This document shows, piece after piece, positions 21,601-31,680 of a stretch of DNA of 64,000 nucleotides. This stretch comes from Bactericera cockerelli. Taxonomy: Eukaryota; Arthropoda; Insecta; Hemiptera; Triozidae. Below the pieces are notes generated by a model. It was given only the letters and a program-made list of their open reading frames with translations. It was not told where the DNA came from and ran no database searches. A program made the translations under genes and the position numbers. The DNA lies in NCBI GenBank assembly GCA_024516035.1, contig CM044963.1, forward strand, positions 19,770,703 through 19,834,702. Direction: 5' to 3'. Position 1 is the stretch's first letter; each line of letters opens with the position of its first letter.

Positions 21601-22198
21601 CCTCCTCACTCCGCCATGTTTAATCATAAGTTTCCACCACCCCAGTGGTGTGGTGGGGGGGGGGGGTGGTATAATTTAAAGTTTTCACCCAAAACCAAAA
21701 CTTATTGTATTCTCTATTCCCCCACCCTTTGTTTGAATGACTGATTGAGGGCCGGGAATAGTACAAGAGGCGAGGACACTTCGGCCTTGTTTACGTATCT
21801 ACACACAAGCTGTCCGGTCAAATATAATAATATAGCCTTATTTATAATATAGCCTTATTTATACTGCCCGATTAGAACTATTAAAATTTCATTATTCCAG
21901 CAGTAAGAACTTAAAATACTCAAAGAAAAGAAACTGGTGTCAATTGGACACGACTTTCTATGACAGTTCATTAATATTAATCATCACAGGGTGGCGTCAT
22001 CTTGAACGATGGGTAGCCAAACATTGGAGGAATGACTTCTACCACTGTCTTTACAAGGAGGCTAATAATTGACAAGGCCCCCGATCCAATGCTGGTCTAG
22101 TCCCTGTTTATAGTCCCTCAGCCAGACTGCTGGTCTACTCCCTGTTTATAGGCCCCCAGGCAGACATTTGTTATTAATGTTTAAAAAAAAATCAAAAT
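21601..22198. other. No gene; SINE-D tail fragment
   Basis: Minus-strand SINE-D 3' remnants occur at about 21826-21910 (AGCCTTATTTATACTGCCCG and a duplicated start). A short G run (about 21655-21667) precedes. Confidence 0.5.
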
Positions 22199-22201
22199 TA
22201 A

Positions 22202-22285
22202 GGGCAAAATCAATAAACATCATCGATTTAAGTCGTTTCTTAAATCGATACGCATCTTAAACAGTACGCAATCCGAGACTTATAG
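22202..22285. mobile_element. PIF-like MITE fragment
   Basis: Starts GGGCAAAATCAATAAAC after TAA and keeps the internal ACAGTACGCAATCCGAGACT motif seen in the copy at 30064. It is cut short where a SINE-B tail begins. Confidence 0.5.
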
Positions 22286-22289
22286 TTTT

Positions 22290-22375
22290 GGTAGAGGGTT
22301 AGGTGGTAGAAAATGCTTTGAGCATTAATCTCTCCTGGTGGTTACCTTCCACTAAAGATTGTTATTACTATTAGT
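22290..22375 (+). mobile_element. SINE-B 3' fragment
   Basis: GAGGGTTAGGTGGTAGAAAA to CCTTCCACTAAAGATTG, with a TTATTACTATTA tail; no head. Confidence 0.75.
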
Positions 22376-23235
22376 TTTATAGTATGAACAATTGAACATA
22401 TTAATAATAATATAATCCGGTAAACGGGCTTGTATTAACGGAAAGAATCCTGGTTACAAATTACAACAGTAAAAACATTTACATGAAAAATATGGTTACA
22501 ATATCAAAGACTTAAAGAACAATTGGTTTTTAAAACAACGAAAAGTAAAATAAAATAGGTAATACCAAATAAAATATTCTTATTCAAGAAAAATTGTCAA
22601 ATAAATAAAATAAACTAAAGTAAGATAAATTAAAATGACTAGAAAGATAGAAAACAAGTTAGGTATATAAAAAACAATAAACTCCACAAAATTGTTGAGA
22701 TCGTCAGTCGTCAAGCCATTTCACAAGGTAAAAACCTAGCACGTCATAAGTTTAGTCAGGAACAAAACTACTGGGTGTGTGATTTTCAGCTCTCATCATT
22801 CTATTGAGAGGAGCATAAAATGTATAATTGGTGCTACACGAGGTTACGTAGAATGTATTTCCTCTCCGAAGTTTCCTATGACAGCTGAAAGACACTAAAC
22901 TTAGTAATTTGGCACAGTCAACATCTCCGTCAACCAAGTTTTTGAGGAACCTGGAGTCAGCAAAAAGACGGCGATCCCTGAGTGATGGTCGGTGGTTCTA
23001 GTTTAAACTATTTTCCTTCCTCCCTACTCCTCTTCCTCATACATTATCCTTTCCATATTAAACACTTCAGTAGCTGCAGGTCGGTGGTTCTAGTTTAATA
23101 TTTAAAATTAGGCAACAATACATTTTCTTGTTTTTTATTTTACTGAAATCGCCCCTGCCTCACTGATCGTATGTAAACGCACACACGCACATGCCTGTAA
23201 GTTTTCCCAAGTTTCTGGTAACATATGGGACATGG
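22376..23235. other. No gene seen
   Basis: AT-rich DNA. The phrase GGTCGGTGGTTCTAGTTTAA occurs twice (about 22989 and 23080), recalling a degenerate SINE-A B-box region. Confidence 0.45.
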
Positions 23236-23420
23236 GTGTCTTCCTTCCTCCTCCTCCTCCCATTCTCCTTTCCATCCTCTGCTCCTTCTCTATTTTCCTT
23301 CCTACTTCCTCCTCTTCCACATCCATTCTCCTTTCCATCTTTTCCTCCTCCTCCTCCTCGTCCATTCTCCTTTCCATCCTCTCCTCCTTCTCTATTTTCT
23401 GTCTCCTCCTCATATTTTTC
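23236..23420 (+). repeat. TCC-rich tract with internal repeat
   Basis: The phrase CATTCTCCTTTCCATC occurs about three times at roughly 50-60 bp spacing within TCC-rich DNA. The Pro/Ser/Phe frames are artefacts. Confidence 0.75.
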
Positions 23421-23968
23421 CTCTTTCCTTCTTATTTGAAGCATATGTTTCTTGAAATCTTTTCTTCCTCTTATTATTTCTTATCTCACACCTTAGCCTT
23501 CATTCTTATTTACTTTCATTACATTCACCAACTTTATTCCTATCTCTCTTACTAATTTTAGTCGTATCTACTTTCTTTTGTGTATTTTCTATTGCATTTT
23601 TACAACAACAAAAAAATCTAACAAAATATTCTAACAACAGTTTATTAGCATCGACCAAATACCTAATTGGTACCTATACATAAAAAAGAAAGTATAATAT
23701 TGTAAAGCTATTTCTTTGTTCAAACAAGGCCTAAAATCATCTTTAGTGACATTTTCCGAATGACGGGAAACCAAAACATGGTGAGGGCATCTCGTCTAAA
23801 CTTTGAGAGTCACCCTGTACTTATGTATGCGGACCCAATCAAAAAGTTATATATCATCAATTGTTCTGGTCTGGTACAGTGTCTTCTGAACCACGGGATG
23901 ATTAACATTGAATAGAGTGCGCTCAGGTTGATTTGGTGAACTTTTTTTATTTACAAAACCAGTGGTGT
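23421..23968. other. No gene seen
   Basis: AT-rich stretch without family repeats. Confidence 0.5.
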
Positions 23969-23976
23969 GGGTTATA

Positions 23977-24152
23977 ATAATAATAATAATATCGCCTTAT
24001 TTATACTGCCCGAGTAGAACGATTATAAAGTCCCCTTTATCCAGCAGTAAAAATCCCGAATGGGAGGATAACTCGTCATGTCCCGGCTGGGTTTCGAACC
24101 CGCGACCTCTGGATTCACAGAGTGCCGCCTTTACCACTGAGCTACCGGGACA
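23977..24152 (-). mobile_element. SINE-D, complete, tRNA-headed
   Basis: The minus-strand head spans 24152-24079, 74 nt. GTCCCGG and CCGGGAC pair perfectly as an acceptor stem, with A box TAGCTCAGTGG and B box GGGTTCGAAACCC. The body ends AAATAAGGCGAT(ATT)n. GGGTTATA flanks it at 23969-23976 and 24153-24160. Strong tRNA structure could suggest a tRNA gene, but the tail, the duplication and further copies show a SINE. Confidence 0.85.
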
Positions 24153-24602
24153 GGGTTATAGTATAGTAGTGCTTTATTTAGAGTATTTAGACTGTCGGCT
24201 CGAGACAAGAAGTCCCATTACGCTAACGCTAACAGAGTTAGGTAGATTTTGGAGGAGTTTATTTTCTTGTTGTTCTGATAGCGCGACAGTTATGCTGAAG
24301 GTGTTAAGCAGGTGCAGATATATACTGCATGACCTTGACACATCTGCAAAGGTCACCAGAACATGTCCTCTTTAGAGCTATGAAAATAAATCTAGGGTAG
24401 ATTTTTGTGTTGCTAACAGGGGCCAAGTAATTGCGCTGATTCACGTAAATTGGGACAAACTGGATGTACGTTGAGATTCATTTATGTTCTCCTTAATATT
24501 TTTTTATGAAATCAAAGCAATCTGTTTCAAAGAATGAATGTATTTTTCACTATTAACAAACGAAGTATGAAATCAAAGCAAAGTAATCTTCATTAATTTG
24601 TC
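24153..24602. other. No gene seen
   Basis: Unremarkable sequence between SINE-D and SINE-B. Confidence 0.5.
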
Positions 24603-24707
24603 TTTGAGACCACATAATAACAAGAATCTGAGGGTTAGGTGATGGTAGAAAATGCTTTGAACATCAACCTCGCCTGTTGGTTACCTTCCACTAAAGAGTA
24701 TTGTTAT
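24603..24707 (+). mobile_element. SINE-B 3' part, split by SINE-A
   Basis: Body from GAGACCACATAATAAC to CTAAAGAGTATTGTTAT; the tail resumes at 24828-24860 after the inserted SINE-A. It is the older member of a dated pair. Confidence 0.8.
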
Positions 24708-24827
24708 CATATTTGTGTTAATCACTTACGTGTGATATCACAACTACCCAAACTCGCTTAACTAAATCCACGCTGAAACCGTGACTTGAACCACCGACCT
24801 CCAGGTAACCGGTCCATCGCCTTACCG
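24708..24827 (-). mobile_element. SINE-A nested in SINE-B
   Basis: Minus-strand SINE-A (B box GGTTCAAGTCAC, then the region read as GATATCACACGTAAGTGATT). It is bounded by a 22-bp target-site duplication (24686-24707 and 24828-24849) with one C/T difference in the fifth-sixth base region. Confidence 0.82.
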
Positions 24828-25146
24828 TTCCATTAAAGAGTATTGTTATTATTATTAATTTTTACAAAATAAAAACAGAATATAAATCTGCCATTTTCAA
24901 ATATTCTCAGACGCCATACAGTCCCCAATAGTCACATGACAGCCTCCAGATCCGCCACGGGTGAATCGGCATTGGTTCCACTTAATCACCGGCCGCGTCT
25001 GGTTCCGAATCAAGATAGCCAAGTTGGGGTTGCGGCTTATAATCAGCCGGCTTTGGGCTGTGTTTGGCCACGGTTCGGCTTATATAAGGTCCTCTGTGGT
25101 ATCCGGCTGTATTTCGTGACATAATGAGGCGAGACGCACAGGCAGT

Positions 25147-25460
25147 CTCTTCGGGTACCTTGGCTAAAATTGCCATACTAAAAAAAGATTTTTCTATAAT
25201 ATAATTATGACCAATCGTTTCTCAAACATCTAGGACCATTTCTTAGGATACCTTGGCTAAAATAGACATACTAACAAAAAAAAAAACTATAATATAATTA
25301 TGAGTTCATGGTCAATTGTTTCTCAAACATCTAGGACCATTTCTTCGGGTACCTTGGCTAGAATAGTCAATATAGTCATACTAGTCAATATAGTCATAGA
25401 ATAGTCAATAAAAATTTCTTTTTTTACTTAATGGCCAATCGTTTCTCAAACATCTAGGGC
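25147..25460 (+). repeat. Three tandem units of about 95-100 bp
   Basis: ACCTTGGCTAAAATTGCCAT, TTCTCAAACATCTAGGACCA and TTTCTTCGGG recur in order at about 25155, 25248 and 25350. Unit 3 carries an extra AGTCAATATAGTCAT expansion. Confidence 0.75.
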
Positions 25461-25494
25461 ATAGATTCCAGGTCATTAGAGACGGGGTATTTCA

Positions 25495-25572
25495 CCTTCT
25501 ACGCGCTGGTTCAGGAAATAAACCTCACCCAACCTGGGTTGGGTAGAGAATAGCCAGCATCACATGAAAGGG
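25495..25572 (-). mobile_element. SINE-5S/SINE-T body fragment
   Basis: Complement of the core (AACCTCACCCAACCTGGGTT) followed by GCCAGCATCAC; head and tail are lost. Confidence 0.6.
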
Positions 25573-25965
25573 TTCATCAAAACATTAACATTCGGATCAA
25601 GATTTTTTTACTCTAGAAAAATATGTTCTAGGTTTAATATTTTAAACATTTAATATTTTGAAAGAAATTTAAGAATTATCGCGTCCGAAAAAGACTGCTT
25701 TTGCCCAAAAGTGAGCCCCATCTCACACCAACAGTGTAAAGCTACACAAAACCCACAAATATTGCCTTCGTGTCCAAGAGATTTCAATTCCAAGAATCTT
25801 ATCTCGCCATCTCCAGCCAGAATCCAGAAGAGGAAGGCCTGGGGAAACTACATTGTTTAAACCGCGCCGCTAATATCAAATGACATCGCGACATCTCCTC
25901 TACCTGTTGCTGTGGAGCGGTGAGCGAGGTTTTTTGTGCCTTCCTACTTTGGCGGCTTTGGACTA
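25573..25965. other. No gene seen
   Basis: A more GC-balanced stretch at about 25680-25960 (for example CCGCGCCGCTAATATC) directly precedes the pogo-like element. No long frame or motif is visible. Confidence 0.45.
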
Positions 25966-27049
25966 CAGTCGGACCTGGATGAAAGAGAACTGAAGGAACC
26001 TGGATGAAAGAGAACTGAAGGAACCTGGATGAAAGAGAACTGAAGGAACCTGGATGAAAGAGAACTGAAGGAACCTGGATGAAAGAGAACTGAAGGAACC
26101 TGGATGAAAGAGAACTGAAGGAACCTGGATGAAAGAGAACTGAAGGAACCTGGATGAAAGAGAACTGAAGGGACCTGGATGAAAGAGAACTGAAGGAACC
26201 TGGATGAAAGAGAACTGAAGGGACCTGGATGAAAGAGAACTGAAGGAACCTGGATGAAAGAGAACTGAAGGAACCTGGATGAAAGAGAACTGAAGGAACC
26301 TGGATGAAAGAGAACTGAAGGAACCTGGATGAAAGAGAACTGAAGGAACCTGGATGAAAGAGAACTGAAGGAACCTGGATGAAAGAGAACTGAAGGAACC
26401 TGGATGAAAGAGAACTGAAGGAACCTGGATGAAAGAGAACTGAAGGGACCTGGATGAAAGAGAACTGAAGGGACCTGGATGAAAGAGAACTGAAGGAACC
26501 TGGATGAAAGAGAACTGAAGGAACCTGGATGAAAGAGAACTGAAGGAACCTGGATGAAAGAGAACTGAAGGAACCTGGATGAAAGAGTACTGAAGGAACC
26601 TGGATGAAAGAGAACTGAAGGGACCTGGATGAAAGAGAACTGAAGGGACCTGGATGAAAGAGAACTGAAGGGACCTGGATGAAAGAGAACTGAAGGGACC
26701 TGGATGAAAGAGAACTGAAGGGACCTGGATGAAAGAGAACTGAAGGGACCTGGATGAAAGAGAACTGAAGGAACCTGGATGAAAGAGAACTGAAGGAACC
26801 TGGATGAAAGAGAACTGAAGGGACCTGGATGAAAGAGAACTGAAGGGACCTGGATGAAAGAGAACTGAAGGGACCTGGATGAAAGAGAACTGAAGGGACC
26901 TGGATGAAAGAGAACTGAAGGGAACCTGGATGAAAGAGAACTGAAGGAACCTGGATGAAAGAGAACTGAAGTGACCGGAAATTTTTCTCTTATATCCAGG
27001 TTCCTGTTATAAAGTGGTAATATTTACACAGGAAATCCAGGTTCGATTG
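25966..27049. mobile_element. Pogo/Tigger-like non-autonomous DNA transposon
   Basis: The left end CAGTCGGACCTGGAT and the complement of the right end CAATCGAACCTGGAT agree at 13 of 15 bases. TA lies outside each end (25964-25965 and 27050-27051). CAG termini with TA duplication fit the pogo/Tigger branch of Tc1/mariner elements. The interior is almost entirely a minisatellite grown from the left terminal repeat. There is no transposase. Confidence 0.65.
25971..26971 (+). repeat. 25-bp minisatellite, 40 copies
   Basis: Unit GAACCTGGATGAAAGAGAAC plus TGAAG, phase-locked for 40 copies with one extra G at about 26921. Variation is mainly the second base (GAACC or GGACC), with one GAGTAC variant near 26586. 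The first unit starts five bases inside the transposon, and one inverted relative lies in the right arm (about 26990-27003). Confidence 0.95.
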
Positions 27050-27071
27050 TACTAAAAAATCAATAAAATAT

Positions 27072-27262
27072 AAGGGTTGGGTGGAAGAGATTGCCACAGG
27101 CAATAACCCCGCCTTTTCATTAGGATATTTGCTTTATTCTCTTTTTTGTTCTCGTTTCTTTGTTCAATTTATTTATTTTTTCTTTATAATTTCATTGCAC
27201 TTTACTGTGTATATTTTACTTTGTCTTACCTAATAAAGTATAATATAATAATAACTGCTGCA
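27072..27262 (+). mobile_element. Tail-1, best complete copy
   Basis: Opens with GGGTTGGGTGGAAGAGATTG and the inner stem ATTGCC-aca-GGCAAT, closed by CCCCGCC. A T-rich region, AATAAAG and a TATAATATAATAATAA end follow. This pattern is typical of the 3' UTR of a LINE that ends in short tandem repeats rather than poly(A). Confidence 0.7.
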
Positions 27263-27865
27263 TTGTTACTCCTGAGTAAACTCCACAGATTCAACTGCCC
27301 CGTCTGTGGAATCCTAAGTCCCTCCATACAAAGATACTAGTAAAATACTACACTTAAAAGTAAATAACCATACAATCGACTATCGGACGAAAATTTACTG
27401 CAATCAATGCCCTAAGAGTACAGCTAATAAGAAATCCAATTTCCTAAACGAAAGATTACCTTAGTAGGATTACCTTTTAAAATCACCTTAGTAAAATGAA
27501 TATTAATTCAAAGTTTAACTTTTCGCTCAATTCAACTAAAAAGTTTTTGTTTTTTGTCAATGTTGGCCGTTCAACAGCCGCCCTCTCACGTTAACAAGTC
27601 ACAAGAATGTTGTCGTACATATAATTTGAACATATTGTTTCAGCTTTTTTCCTGTCGCCAACTGAATAGTTTAATACAAAACAAAACAATAATTCAATAA
27701 CCAGGAATTGCTATTCGATATTCCGGTAGCCCTGGCCGGTATGATTTAGAATTCAGGACATGTGGCTCCGAGGCGCACTGACAATGCTCTTGCGGTAATT
27801 TTATGGCCAAATTATTAAAGGCAAGTTAGCTTTTGTTTGCATTGACAGGCTGGGAGCAACTTTTT
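27263..27865. other. No gene seen
   Basis: AT-rich DNA; nothing recognised. Confidence 0.5.
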
Positions 27866-28046
27866 TTGCTGTTGGGTTTAACATCACTTTCAACTACATT
27901 GTCATACAACGAGTATAACGACGGGGGTGTTACCTTCCATTCGCAGCAAACTCACAAACCTGCTACCTACATGAACCTCACCCAGCATGGGATGGGCCGA
28001 AATACCAGCATCACGAAGTCTTCACCTTACTGGACGTTGCTTTTGA
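27866..28046 (-). mobile_element. SINE-5S, partial head
   Basis: The body is complete on the minus strand (GGGTTTAAC complement through the CCCAGC core), followed by about 45 nt of the 5S part (complement TTCACCTTACTGGACGTTGC), then truncated. Confidence 0.7.
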
Positions 28047-28743
28047 CCGGAAATGCTAACCTTGGTTTGTACAAACATGAGAAGTAATAAATAAAGAAAA
28101 AATGTTAGAAAGCCTCGGGTCAAACTCAGAACTTATTTTTTTGGTGACGTTAATCTGCTTTAAAAAGTGCTATGTGGTTTTCTTTATGTGGAAGTCAGTA
28201 AAAAAATTAGTCTTCCTCAATCTGTATGATAAACCTTCACAAATACCTACACTGTCCACCGTTAAGATGTTAAACTTAAATGTCATTCATAAGAAACTAA
28301 AACTATTTTAAAATATTAATGTGAGAGTAATTCCACGGATTTCATGCGAATTCTAAAATATCTATTAACTAACTACCTATTCTTTCATGTTTTGATTTTT
28401 TTTTTAATTCAAAATTAAACTTTTTTTAATTTTGAAAAGAAGCAGTTGCAATTTCAGAGGCAATTTCGATTTTGTTGCTTCTTTGCCAATATATTTTTAT
28501 TAAAAGATGTTATCAGTTTCCGTCCTTCCTCATTTTTTTTTTGTCTTCAAAAGTTGCATCTTATGCTCCTTAAGGACATTCGGATAGGGGTCATTGAACT
28601 TTTAATGGTTGCCAAGTCGTCACAGAACTACAATCAGGTTATTAAAGTGGACCCTAAAGTTGCACAGAACGATTGGCTCGGAATATGAATTGGTTTAATT
28701 TCTTCACTAAAATTGAGTAGGTGTTTTTTTTTTTATAAATCCA
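28047..28743. other. No gene seen
   Basis: Frames of 69-80 codons occur, but none has family motifs. Confidence 0.45.
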
Positions 28744-28850
28744 TATCAGTAGCTTGATCGATAAGGCGCCGGACTCGTAATCTGGAGGTCGGTGGTTCAA
28801 GTCCCGGTTTCGGCGTAGATGATTAACACAAATATGCCAACTTTTATAAA
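28744..28850 (+). mobile_element. SINE-A with clear tRNA head
   Basis: A box TAGCTTGATCGATAAGGCG and a perfect B box GGTTCAAGTCCC. The middle of the body is deleted, so GGCGTAGAT joins almost directly to GATTAACACAAATATG. Confidence 0.8.
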
Positions 28851-28979
28851 TTCATATACATACATACCTACTACCTACATACATTTTTTTTTTTCTTCGG
28901 TTAGACACTTTAACCAATTACTAATATGGTCGTTCGTGCCGATCATACATTATTGTATTATTGAATACCATTATTATTG

Positions 28980-29188
28980 CATTGGTAGTGGTTATAGTTA
29001 GGCTGCTAGACTTGTAATGTAAAGCTAACACGTGGGTCCCTGGATCAGATACAACCCCAGTGCATGGATTTCCTAATATATTTGTGTATGTGACCACATA
29101 ATAAGAAGGACTCTGAGGGTTAGGTGGTAGAAAATGTTTGGGCACCAACGTCGCCTGGTGGTTACCTTCCACTGAAGAATATTATCAA
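28980..29188 (+). mobile_element. SINE-B, near full length
   Basis: Degenerate tRNA-like head (AGTGGTTATAGTTAGGCTGC) and body from GTGACCACATAATAAG to CCTTCCACTGAAG, tail ATATTATCA. The B box is weak. Confidence 0.7.
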
Positions 29189-29214
29189 TGTTCTTATTTT
29201 CTTTTCTTTCTTTT

Positions 29215-29728
29215 TTCTGTCTCTCTCTTTCTCTTTCTCTCTCTCTAAGTTTTTTTTATTCTTTTCTTTCTTTCTCTCCCTCCCTCTCTCTCTCTCTCTC
29301 TCCATCTTTCTCTCCTTCTCTTTCTCTCTCTCTCTCTCTTTCTCTCTCCCTCTCTTTCTCTCTCTCTCTCTCTTTCTCTCTCCCTCTCTTTCTCTCTCCC
29401 TCTCTTTCTCTCTCCCTCTCTTTCTCTCTCCCTCTCTTTCTCTCTCCCTCTATTTCTCTCTCCCTCTATTTCTCTCTCCCTCTCTTTCTCTCTCCCTCTC
29501 TTTCTCTCTCCCTCTCTTTCTCTCTCCCTCTATTTCTCTCTCCGTCTATTTCTCTCTCCCTCTCTTTCTCTCTCCCTCTCTTTCTCTCTCCCTCTCTTTC
29601 TCTCTCCCTCTCTTTCTCTCTCCCTCTCTTTCTCTCTCTCCCTCTCTTTCTCTCTCCCTCTCTTTCTCTCTCCCTCTCTTTCTCTCTCCCTCTTTCTCTC
29701 TCCTCCCTTTCTCTTCTCTCTCTTCCTC
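29215..29728 (+). repeat. TC array with 16-bp higher-order unit
   Basis: From about 29335 the unit CCCTCTCTTTCTCTCT repeats about 20 times, with sporadic TCTATT variants. It is therefore a true minisatellite, not a plain dinucleotide run. Frames of 182 and 218 codons are its translation. Confidence 0.92.
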
Positions 29729-30063
29729 ATTATTGAATTATTTCCCCCCCCCCCGAAATAGTTCACCCCTCCCAACATAAATTAAAACATAAGTATGGAA
29801 TTTCCAGGGCGTACAACATACACAATTAAAACAATTTCGTAAATGTCCCGGGGCACACATTAGCGCAGCGGTTTTCAACTTTGTTCCAAAATTAAAATAA
29901 AACAAATCCTTTTTTCCTTCAAACAGAAGAGCCGAAATATAGTACAACAAGATCAAAGTTAAGATAAGATAAGCCAGACTGCCCTCTACTCGGGCTATAG
30001 TGCGCTGTGATTGGTTATAACTCCAACTTGAGAGAGGGAAATTAATTAATAGACACTTTCTAA

Positions 30064-30191
30064 GGGCGAAATAATCGACAAATTCTAAATCACAAGTCAT
30101 TGCTAAGCGTCGATTTTCCCTATCTTGTACAGTACGCAATCCGTGACTGAGCGCTACAGAGTTATTACAAGAGCGTCTTTTAATTCCGCCC
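30064..30191. mobile_element. PIF/Harbinger-like MITE, second copy
   Basis: Inverted relative to the copy at 9666: GGGCGAAATAATCGACAAA at the left, TTTTAATTCCGCCC at the right, with TAA at 30061-30063 and 30192-30194. It contains ACAGTACGCAATCCGTGACT. Confidence 0.75.
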
Positions 30192-30347
30192 TAAGTGTGC
30201 CTTTTCTTAAAAATTAATCTCGTTTAATAATTCGGCAATGATCCTTAAAATTATAAAGATACATACCACCGACAATGTTCGAATTCCACAGTCCAAGATG
30301 CATAAATATTTATTAATATTATTATTTAACATGTTGAATGAAGTTTT

Positions 30348-30455
30348 ATTTACAACTTACAAATAACATAGAATATATACGAATAAATACATAATATATT
30401 AATAAAATAAAACTTTATCAAGGGCGGTGCTAATGCCAACGGCGTTCTCTTCAGA
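30348..30455 (-). mobile_element. Tail-2, 5'-truncated
   Basis: Minus strand: AACGCC-gtt-GGCATTAGCACC, GCCCTTGATAAAG and AATAAAAC near the 3' end. One arm base has changed (ATGCC to ACGCC), which breaks one inner pair. Confidence 0.65.
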
Positions 30456-30571
30456 TATTTCTTCATACATACATAGTAATGATGGCGTACATAACTAGAA
30501 CTGTACTAAAGGCACTAAGGTAACTTATGTCTGATCTCAAAAATAGGATCACAACAAAGATAAGCCAGACA

Positions 30572-30721
30572 CAGTGGCGTAGGTAGACCTACATTTCGGG
30601 AGGGGGGGGGGGTTTAGAGGACAAAAGAGACTACTTATATTCCATCGTATTTATTTTGCAGGGGTTTCTTGAAAATTTCGGGGGGGGGGTTTGTCCCAAC
30701 CCCCCCCTTCCTACGCCACTG
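30572..30721. mobile_element. hAT-like MITE with 8-bp duplication
   Basis: Termini CAGTGGCGTAGG are perfect 12-bp inverted repeats. GCCAGACA flanks the element on both sides (30564-30571 and 30722-30729). An 8-bp target duplication with CAGTGGCG ends is characteristic of hAT elements. Both halves contain G or C homopolymers of about 9-11 bases. Confidence 0.85.
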
Positions 30722-30829
30722 GCCAGACACGACTTTAAGTCGGAGTTTCAACCAATCACAGCGCACTATAGTCCGACTTCTGGATGACCAGACCGAAGCG
30801 AACCCTAGATAATGAGCAGCCTCTAGTGA

Positions 30830-31154
30830 GGAACACCTTTTTTTAAATCTAATTAGTTGAGAACCATTTGAGAACATCCATCCGGGCACACACAACACAC
30901 AGCTTTCGAAACACCAATACAATACTTAATATCTTTTCCCGAAATCAATTTCCAATTATTGTTGTTTCGAATTCACCCAACCCCCCCCCCCCCCCCCCCC
31001 CCCCTCCCTTGCCAGAACAAGATGCTACAGAATTTATATCTGGTCCTTTTTTTCTCTCCTTAATTTACCCTCCTTGTGTACAGGGTTACTACGGGGCCGA
31101 ATTATAAAACAAGATTCATTTTACAATAAGCCTAACTGTAACTCAGACTGTCAG
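30830..31154. other. No gene seen; 24-base C run
   Basis: A long C homopolymer at 30981-31004 sits in ordinary DNA. The Pro-rich frame across it is an artefact. Confidence 0.6.
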
Positions 31155-31563
31155 CCGTATTTATGAACAGAAAACGCCGTTTGCGCATGGTCTGAAGCAT
31201 GATTTCCTTTAATATTATTGGCCAATACCTTGCTTGAGACATTGCTCAGACAAAATTCGCTGTTCATAAATACGGGTGTGTAAGCCAAACTTTTACAGCC
31301 ATATTGATGAGCAGAAAACGCCGTCTGAGCATGGTCTCAAGCATGATTTCCTTTAATATTATTGGCCAATACCTTGCTTGAGACATTGCTCAGACAAAAT
31401 TCGCTGTTCATAAATACGGGTGTGTAAGCCAAACTTTTACAGCCATATTGATGAGCAGAAAACGCCGTCTGAGCATGGTCTCAAGCATGATTTCCTTTCA
31501 TATTATTGGCCAAAACCTTGCTTGAGACATTGCTCGGACGAAATTTACTGTTCATAAATACGG
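31155..31563. mobile_element. 121-bp MITE in three tandem copies
   Basis: Copy 1 (31155-31275) has perfect 16-bp inverted ends CCGTATTTATGAACAG, and the inversion extends imperfectly to about 45 bp. Copies 2 (31299-31419) and 3 (31443-31563) repeat it at exactly 144-bp spacing with the same 23-bp spacer GTGTGTAAGCCAAACTTTTA plus CAG. Confidence 0.85.
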
Positions 31564-31680
31564 TGGACTTGTAATCAGAGTTCGGTGGTTCAAGTCCCAA
31601 GTTGAGCAAATATTTAGTAAAGCGAGTTTCAGTAGCTCTTATATCATGATTGTGGTTGTCACAAATATGATAAAATAATA
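31564..31680 (+). mobile_element. SINE-A fragment
   Basis: Starts at GTGGACTTGTAATC, directly at the end of the third MITE copy, and keeps the B box GGTTCAAGTCCC and the 3' body to CAAATATGATAAAA. The A box is lost. Confidence 0.72.

Larger units (their letters stand above)
29993..30774. repeat. Separated inverted repeat
   Basis: TATAGTGCGCTGTGATTGGT in the left arm (29993-30024) recurs inverted at 30742-30774 with about three differences over 33 bp. The two MITEs and a LINE tail lie between the arms. Confidence 0.7.

Noticed and set aside
24079..24152. Possible functional tRNA gene on the minus strand
   Set aside because: Acceptor stem and B box are good, but the D and anticodon arms pair poorly, a SINE tail follows, a duplication flanks the whole, and further copies exist.
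25971..26971. CRISPR-like array or coding repeat
   Set aside because: No spacers, and a 25-bp period that rotates the frame.
29124..29780. 218- and 182-codon Ser/Leu/Phe frames
   Set aside because: Direct translation of the TC minisatellite.
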